Source: Crotophaga sulcirostris (Eukaryota; Chordata; Aves; Cuculiformes; Crotophagidae). Taken from it: DNA of 64,000 nucleotides. Shown piece after piece: positions 56,746 through 64,000 of this stretch (within the stretch, counting starts at the first letter, position 1; each line of letters opens with the position of its first letter). The stretch lies in contig VYZB01000024.1 of assembly GCA_013397455.1 (NCBI GenBank), positions 1,032,405 through 1,096,404 of the forward strand. Direction: 5' to 3'. The notes under the pieces were generated by a model. That model did not search any database, was not told where the DNA came from, and saw nothing but the letters and a program-made list of their open reading frames with translations. Made by a program: the position numbers and the translations under genes.

Positions 56746-59700
56746 GTAAATGTTATATTTGTATTAATTTAACTTGTTTGTAAGATGAAAATGACAGGAA
56801 CTGATTGTAAGCAGCCAGAACTCATGGGATTCATCCTGCCTGATTTAACATACCCAAAATGTTGGGCCTTTAATTTAAGTAGCCAATAAAACTTGCGGAG
56901 TCTAGTTCATCTTTTTTTTCCTACAGAGTAAGTGGTCCATATTTGTCCCATGGGATGCCTGTTTATTGTTAAAGATGGCAGAGAAAATATGGATACTAGC
57001 TTAGACTAGACAGCTGACCTTTAAATGACTACAGTCAGAGGAGAAGAGTTGGGTCTTAATGTCTTCTGTAGGAAATATATTAATTTTTATCCTTATGTTC
57101 TATACAAGGATAGAGGCAGTCTTTCCCAGTGTTATTTTAGTTTCAATATTGGTTTACATAGGGTGAACTATTGAAAGAGATGCGCAGAAGTCTGAGATCC
57201 TAATCCCAGGGCTCAGGAGTCAACTGTTCTAAATCTGCTTGCAGACAATGTAACAGCAAGGTGAATGAAATGAATTGTCTAGCTTTTAGAATGCCCTAAG
57301 ATCATAAATACAAGGAAACAGAAGGAGGCACATATGTTTCTAAGTGATCATTCATTTGATCCAGGACTGCTTGGGAACATCATGTTCAAATTCCTTCCCA
57401 GTATGTTCTCTGAATCCATCCTGCATATAGAAAAGGCTGCTTTGTTTCTCATGCTTTGCTGAAGTGATATAAAAGATTAATGCCTATGCAAGAGCCCAGT
57501 CCTCCAGCTTTATGGTGTAACATGACTACTGGAGGCTAAATTGAGTTTTTTGGTGCTTCAGGTAGTTTTTAAATGGAATACAATTGATATAGAATTAGCA
57601 TCATTTAAAAAATAACTTCACTGTACTATTTTTATACTCTTTCAGAATTGCACTGCCCTATAATATTCATTTGGCTTTTCCAACAGGTCTATATATGCAG
57701 TAACCATGTTCAGGCTCGCCATCAAGTTATTGAGCTTGCCCGTCAGCTCAGTTTTATTCCTATTGATTTGGGGGCATTGTCATCTTCAAGGGAGATTGAA
57801 AACTTACCTCTGCGACTGTTCACACTGTGGAAGGGGCCTGTACTGATTGCCATTAGCCTGGCGACATTTTTTTTCATCTATTCCTTTGTCAGAGATGTAA
57901 TCCATCCATACGTGAGAAATCAGCAGAGTGACTTTTACAAGATCCCCATTGAGATCGTGAACAAGACTCTACCAATTGTTGCTATCACTTTACTTTCTCT
58001 AGTGTATTTATCAGGACTTATTGCGGCTGCTTATCAGCTTTACTATGGAACTAAGTATAGGCGATTTCCACCTTGGCTGGACAACTGGCTCCAGTGTCGA
58101 AAGCAGCTTGGGCTGCTCAGTTTTTTCTTTGCAACAGTGCATGTGGCATACAGCCTCTGCTTACCTATGAGGAGATCGGAGCGGTACTTGTTCCTCAATA
58201 TGGCATATCAACAGGTAAACCAATCTTTAGTTCAGTAAGGTAAAAATGGCTTGGCTGTCTGTATATGGCTCATGAATGCAATATATATATTAATCTGTTC
58301 CATTGTTGTCCACGGAGAATGTTACGGGTTGTCTTATGTATAGCTAGTGCTGAGTAAGTAGGGAGACTAAGAGAAACATCTGTGGGTTGTGCTCACCTTG
58401 TGGGTCAAGTTGCAGTTAAGTTTGCATGGTAGAGAGAATCAAGGATGTGTCCTACTTAAATCCCTGATAGTAATATACACAAGGACAATGTGGGATAGAC
58501 AGGATAAAAGCAACAACAGGAAACTTCTGAGTTTCTGAGGTATGTTCATCTTTATTTAAACTTAACATATGGGGGGAAGTATGTATATCATAAGTGCTTT
58601 TACAAGTGTGAAAAAATTATAAGGGTAAATACTGTAATAGTGCTTACATATAGTTCTATGTCTACAGAATGAAAATGCTGTTACTTTGTAACATTTTGGA
58701 CCAGTGGTAAAAATATTTTATTCATTAGAAATTCAGTGAACATCATCTATTACTGGCAGTAGAAATTGACTCACAGTTCCCAGAAGCAATTGGTCTTGCA
58801 TAACCCTGAAACAATCTCTGTCAAATCTGTCATCCTTTAGAAAAGGGTCTGATGCTCCTGTCTGTCAGTGAGGTAGTTTATTGTCACCTTTAAAGTGGCA
58901 GAAAACCAGAACTGCCAGAAAAGTAGCATTGCCATTCAGCGTTAAATCTGCAGGAAAGAGAGAAGTGATGGAACAGAAAGAAAAGCAAACAAAGGAAATC
59001 AAATCAAATGGAACAAATTAATGGGGATTGAGTCCACAAATTCTAAAAGGGCTAGCATGAAAAATTGAACTTAAGAGAAAGGCACGAAGAGCAAAACTAT
59101 AAAAGGCAGCAAGAAACTGTAATTGTTCACACAGTATTAGTAAAGGACCCACTGGTACTGTTATGAAGAAATTATATTTGTTTAAATAATATTGTAAAAC
59201 TCTAACTAGCTAGTATTCCTAGTGAACCTCTTTCAAGACATGCCATATCACAATAGTTCACCTGAAAGTGGAAAAATAATTGAGTATCCCAGCCTTTCAA
59301 CTGTTAAAGACCTGAGTTGTTTCTTTTTTTTGTGGTAAAGCTCTCCAACAAGAACAACCTTGAGTGTATCTGATGTCAACAGTGAAAGAGGCAAAATAGC
59401 TTGGACTCAGCATAGGAAGCTGAAGTAAAAACAGGAAATTATGCTAAAGCATTTCTAAATGTAACAAACTAAAACCAAATTGCAAGTTTATCTAATTTAT
59501 GTTATAGAAATAAGTTTCCGGGGTCTGAAGAACACAGCTACTTCTCTACAGTTTATAGGAATGTACAGATTTATCTAGTTTTATAACATAATTGTTATAG
59601 ATAGTATATACTGTTACATTTTCTTTTAACAACTCATGTAAATTTCCATGTTTAACATATTTTTAACCTAACAGGAGTCAATGCCAGCAGTAAGGAAATA

Positions 59701-60019
59701 TTTGTTTTTCTCCAAGACATGAGGAAACCTCTGAAATATTTGACCCCATTTCGGAGTTATCCTCTGACTGTAGACTTCTACTCAGCAAAATAACTTCTGT
59801 TGCGCTTTTAAATATTCTGTAGAATAAAGTGCTTCCTTTCTGCTCTTTTATCAGGTTCATGCAAATGTTGAAAATTCTTGGAATGAGGAAGAAGTGTGGC
59901 GAATTGAAATGTACATCTCCTTTGGAATAATGAGTCTTGGATTGCTTTCTTTGCTGGCAGTAACTTCCATCTTTTTTTTAAATAGTGCCTTAAACTGGAG
60001 GGAGTTCAGTTTTATTCAG
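56254..60019 (+). CDS. STEAP2: STEAP2 metalloreductase, partial (residues 1-395; last exon outside window)
   Basis: Joining 56254-56745, 57687-58214 and 59855-60019 gives 395 residues in one frame, all junctions phase 0; human STEAP2 has 490. Residues 30-200 form the cytosolic NADPH-binding reductase domain: a Rossmann glycine motif [10 protein letters not shown] (33-42), GSRNP (59-63) at the expected phosphate-contact site, and KGFNVVSAW (144-152). The membrane part begins near 210 ([17 protein letters not shown]). His316 in [12 protein letters not shown] is the first haem ligand. Segments 5-6 and the second haem histidine are missing because the window ends. The known role is NADPH- and FAD-dependent reduction of Fe3+ and Cu2+ at the plasma membrane, Golgi and endosomes. 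The start ATG has A at -3 and G at +4 and matches the family N-terminus ([10 protein letters not shown]). Residues 380-382 are unusual (see findings). Confidence 0.95.
56746..57686 (+). other. STEAP2 intron between first and second coding exons
   Basis: This 941-base phase 0 intron has GTAAAT at the donor and CCAACAG at the acceptor. No repeat was recognised in it. Confidence 0.8.
57687..58214 (+). CDS. STEAP2: STEAP2 second coding exon (residues 165-340, end of reductase domain and segments 1-3)
   Basis: Acceptor TTTTCCAACAG ends at 57686 and donor GTAAAC begins at 58215; the 528 bases are in phase 0. Blocks visible are [83 protein letters not shown] and [18 protein letters not shown]. It contains haem-ligand His316. 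Confidence 0.97.
58215..59854 (+). other. STEAP2 intron between second and third coding exons
   Basis: This 1,640-base phase 0 intron has GTAAAC at the donor and TTATCAG at the acceptor. It is AT-rich and without a repeat I can name. Confidence 0.8.
59855..60019 (+). CDS. STEAP2: STEAP2 third coding exon (residues 341-395, membrane segment 4)
   Basis: Acceptor CTTTTATCAG ends at 59854 and donor GTGTGT begins at 60020. The 165 bases encode [20 protein letters not shown], a hydrophobic helix and [13 protein letters not shown]. The loop after the helix reads [12 protein letters not shown] rather than the usual TSIPSVSNALNW-type sequence, with the change centred on an eight-T run. No further STEAP2 exon was found between 60020 and 64000. 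Confidence 0.95.
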
Positions 60020-63000
60020 GTGTGTTACTTTTTTTTTTTGGGGGTTTTACTGTTAACATGAATTCCTTTATGATGATGATGATCATGAGCATTTTTTTTT
60101 AGCAACACGAGAAGAGCTTTTTTTCCCCCCTCTCTCTGATAACTTAATAGAAAAATGTATCCTTCCTTGGCAGATATATTACCACCAAGGCACTTGAAGC
60201 ATTTCGTGAGTGTTAGAATACGAATTTGCATTTTACACTTCTTCATCTTAAGTAACCAACATAGCTAAGACCAAATGAGCACTAATCTATTCCTTTTCCA
60301 TTAGAATTTCTTGCTGAATTCAAACTAGATAAATTTGGACAAACTCACTAAAGGAAATGATACTGGTGAGACACTACCATATGTATATGCACACATTGTT
60401 AAAACTGAAGACTTAATTTGTTCTGCAGGATTTTTATTGCACAGCCCTCTGACAGCCATGGTGTCATTCGCTTTTGCTTCCCCTCCACTGTGTGGGAATT
60501 AATACAGCTCTCAACTGTGTTATTCCCATTAGCTGAAAATATCCTCTAGTAAAATATGAAGTTTTGTTTACTAAAAGCAGTCTTTTCCAGGTCCTGACAT
60601 ACCTTCTGCTGCCCTCCTTCCTCAGATAAATGTTTACAATCAGTTTAAAATGCTGAGAAATACATACTTTAATAAACAGCTTAATGCTTGTTTCCAAACA
60701 AAATTGCCATTAGTTTTGGGTAGCAGTCAGTGATAGGAAATTTTATTAGGATTCAATCTTGTGATAAATTTCCTAAGTGTGTACACGCAGTTTGGGGGTT
60801 TGCTATGTTTTGTTTTTTTCTCTGAATTTGTATTCATTGCTGTAGACTTAACTCAGTCTTTTCTGATTAACGATTTTTCAACATAGCCACTGTAATAATA
60901 TTGCCTAATTCTTAGCTCTGTTCTTGAGCACACACTTTGGAGGAAGGGCTGCCCTGCCTTGATTCTCCCACAAGAACAGGATATTTTCCCCCCAGAGTAA
61001 AGAAGAGCGAGACCTGAATATTTAGCAATTTTAGGGCTAAGATTCCAGTCAGAATTGCTACCGTTTATAAGTTTAGCAATATGCTGTTACTGGGGGCATC
61101 TGAAGTAGAGCTTGCGTAAATGTAGGCCTTGGAAAATTTCTTTTGTGTATGAATTGCTTGGAATTATTCATCCATTGTGAAGGCAAAAATTCCTGAAGTA
61201 GATTTATCCCAGAGCAGATTTGTGTTTCTATAGATTTACATTTTCCTGGTAACATTTGAGGGATTTTTCTCCTGCATCTTTTCAACTCCTCTAACACTTT
61301 TTTTTTTCTCTCCAAACAATGCCAGTTTGTTCAGTTTATCAGTGGCCTTTGCTGGGAATCTCCCACATTGGCTAAAAACCTTACTTTGATCAGGAAAGAG
61401 AAGAAACAAAACACGGAAGACTTAGAGAAACCTAAAAGATTGGGGAGTCCAGAGGAAATGTGCTAACCTATTACTCAGTTTCCAGGAAACACAGTATTAC
61501 GGGAGATAAAGAAGCAAAGCAACCAAAGATGTTCTTCCACTTTTCCCAGAAGCTGTCCTAGAACCTAGGCAGATTGTTCCTAAGACTTAAAACTCTTGTT
61601 GCTACTCAATCACTGTTTTGAATTTACCAGTGAAGGAAAAGTACCCCTTCTTGCTTGTTTCGAAAGTCCTCTGCTCTTAAAGATGTTGGCGTCCTGTACT
61701 TCTCCTGGTCTTTCTGTGGTACATCAGTGTAAGTGAACTTCCAGCTCTTGTATACATATTCATCCCTTTCTTTTTGTGTCTTAAGAAACCAGGAAAGGAT
61801 GACAAAAATGGAATATTCCATATCAAGCATAACTATATTTCAGGAAATCCATTGTCTTTAATCCCTGTATTCCCTCCTCTACGTTGTGCCGTCATAAATT
61901 TATGGAGAAGAAGAAACCCTGCATACCTGAATGACAGCAGCTCTCTCACCTTCCCAGCATTAAACTGATTGCTTTCCAGCAATTAATACGGTGCAATCCC
62001 ACAGCATAATCAACATTTGTTTTTCAACAATTGAACTGTCTGTCATGTTAGCATCCACGGGGATGGTCAACTTTGCAGTATGGCTTTCTGACACTACCAC
62101 TGGCCACAATTTGTGGTGTGATCCACTGCTGCCAACCAATTTTATTTTTACTGTTCAGATGCCCAGCAGTGCTTTTTCTTGCACTAACTGATGTCTTTCT
62201 GTCCAAGCCTGCTTCAGTCAGTTCTGAGGTTCCTCATTTTACTACCGTGCAGCCATTGCTGTAGTCTTTGAACATTTGCAAATACAGAAAAATCAAGTCT
62301 TTTTAACACAGTCTCCTGCTGTAGAGTTTTACTTAAATAGCAAAAGTATCTTGTACTTCTGGAAACGTCCTTGTCAGTAGCTGCAAGCTAAGATAAATGC
62401 TCTTGATGGAACTTTCTAGTGCAGATCAGCCCTGACTAAACAAACAGAAGACTGCAGAATGCTAAATTGTATGGAGGACATCCTCTTTCTAGCTAAGCAG
62501 TGTTATTACTGTCAGAAGTGCAGCACAAAAATACAGCAATTAAGGGCCTAGTAGAAGAAAATACCATCAGTAGCTGACAGATGCTCTGACAGGAGTGTCT
62601 TTGTTGTCACATTTTTTAGATGAGTAGTTGAAATGGTCCAGTACATTCTAGCACATGCCCAACCAACACTTCAAAGAAGCACATGGGAACTTTCCACTGG
62701 GCAAAAAAAGAACTTAATAGAGGTGCATCATATGTTTTTCTTGTCCTTGTGCTGTTAGTTCAAACTGTACTGATAAATGTACTGCTCTACTTTTTTTTTT
62801 CCATTTTGACTATTAGATAGAAAGACGTATATAGATGTCTCAAAATTGTAGTTTTTTTTTAGAATTTAAATAAGCATTGAATTAAAATTAAAAATCTAGG
62901 AATGGTCTGTATTTTTTTTTCTTCTTGTTTCTTTTTCAAGAATTGTTTTAGTTCTCATCAGTGAACCTGATGAAGAAATGAGGGATATGATTCACTTGTT

Positions 63001-64000
63001 CCATTTTCCCTCCTAGCAGTGATATAACAGGAATGAATTCAGGACAGTCATACCAGCAAAAATTTGCAATAACATTCAAACACCAGGTTTGATAATGTTG
63101 TTTACTGTCCAAATTTCTTACCAGAACTTCCGTTCAGATGCTGCATATGCTGTTTTTATATCCACAAGTGGTTTTCTGATTGTTCTGTTTCTTACGGAAT
63201 ACTCCGGGAGCTTTTTTTTCTTTTAAAAAAAAAAAAAAAGGTGCAGAGCATGGCTCTGAAACCACTGGAAAAAAAATCCCTAAATATTGGCAAGTTAATT
63301 AACAGAAGTATTTTCCTTTTTATACCATTATATCTGTGAATCCTTGCAAATGGTATTACCTCAGACATTCTCCTTTCCCTAGAAACTAGTTAATCTCGAA
63401 GTACAAAGAATTGATTCTTTCACTAACTATTATAGGCCCTTGGGGTGCATTTTTCTTTGCTTCTCTGTTTACTGTAAATAAACCAAACCTTAGTAGCCAG
63501 TTGCTTTTCTTAATATTCATTCTTGGTTTTAATGATTTTGGGCAAATGTTTCTCAACAAAGTTAGTCATTACAAGTTTTTCTTCATTTGATCATCATTCA
63601 AAGCATAGTAGTCATTTTTTACCATGGTTTGGCAAAGTCATGGTTAAGATATTTAACTCAAGTCTGCAGAGCAATACAACAGGGTTCTTAAAAGGACAGA
63701 TTCACAGAAGCAGTTAATGACACCTAGTAGCACTACCTTCTGTGGCATGCTCTAGATTACCTGATAAGAGGTGCTCTGCAGGATGCTGTGGGAACCTTCT
63801 ACTTCCTGTTTTATCCAGTACTATCTGTTTATGATAAACTGCATCGTTGCCTTGCGCCATTATGCCCAGGTCCTGTAGTCCAGACATTCCTATTAACCAG
63901 TTGGCAAGCTGAGGGAGAAAGGCAAGGGGCAATTTGTGCTAACTTCAGACAAGTGAATGTAGGTCATTGTGTTGAAAAAGCAAACTGCACCTCTCGGAGG
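60020..64000 (+). other. STEAP2 intron (partial) after third coding exon, running off the window
   Basis: The stretch starts with the donor GTGTGT. I looked for the expected last coding exon (a GYVALLxxTFHVLIYGW-like helix followed by RFYTPPNF) and did not find it, so this intron is at least 3,981 bases long. It contains many short T runs and an A15 run at about 63225-63239. No gene or named repeat was recognised. Confidence 0.65.

Overview
This is a vertebrate, almost certainly avian, nuclear genomic window. It is AT-rich, and its genes are split by GT-AG introns. It is scattered with CR1 retrotransposon fragments whose 3' ends resemble ATTCTATGAT repeats, which is typical of birds. There are no bacterial-style operons, CRISPR arrays or recognisable tRNA/rRNA genes. 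Two blocks of N (27575-28350 and 51307-51797) fall inside the only two strongly GC-rich stretches.

The window holds two tandem plus-strand genes of the six-transmembrane epithelial antigen of prostate family. STEAP1 has four coding exons (31926-32018, 34067-34579, 36084-36248, 38018-38275) that join in phase 0 into a complete 342-residue protein with both haem-ligand histidines (His178, His271). STEAP2 has three coding exons in the window (56254-56745, 57687-58214, 59855-60019). They encode residues 1-395, covering the NADPH-binding reductase domain and the first four membrane segments; the last coding exon, with the second haem histidine, lies beyond base 64000. The order STEAP1-STEAP2 on one strand matches the known vertebrate arrangement.

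Layout: 1-27400 is gene-free, with CR1 fragments, one MIR-like remnant and simple repeats. 27490-28830 is a GC island interrupted by a gap, with an old CR1 on its right side, and is the probable STEAP1 promoter. 28834-38620 is the rest of STEAP1. 38620-50650 is intergenic, with a MIR-like remnant, an old CR1, a long CR1 reverse-transcriptase relic and a nested CR1 cluster. 50640-51890 is a second GC island with a roughly 14-bp minisatellite and a gap, the probable STEAP2 promoter. 51900-56220 is probably STEAP2 intron 1, with a putative solo LTR and a CR1 ending about 130 bp before the first coding exon. From 56221 to the end is STEAP2.

Functionally, STEAP2 carries electrons from cytosolic NADPH through FAD and one haem b across the membrane to reduce Fe3+ and Cu2+. 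STEAP1 has the membrane haem domain but no reductase domain, and in other vertebrates it is thought to work in trimers with family members such as STEAP2. I found no new multi-gene system. The most unusual coding observation is a three-residue change (Phe-Phe-Leu) at a normally conserved Pro-Ser-Val site in STEAP2.
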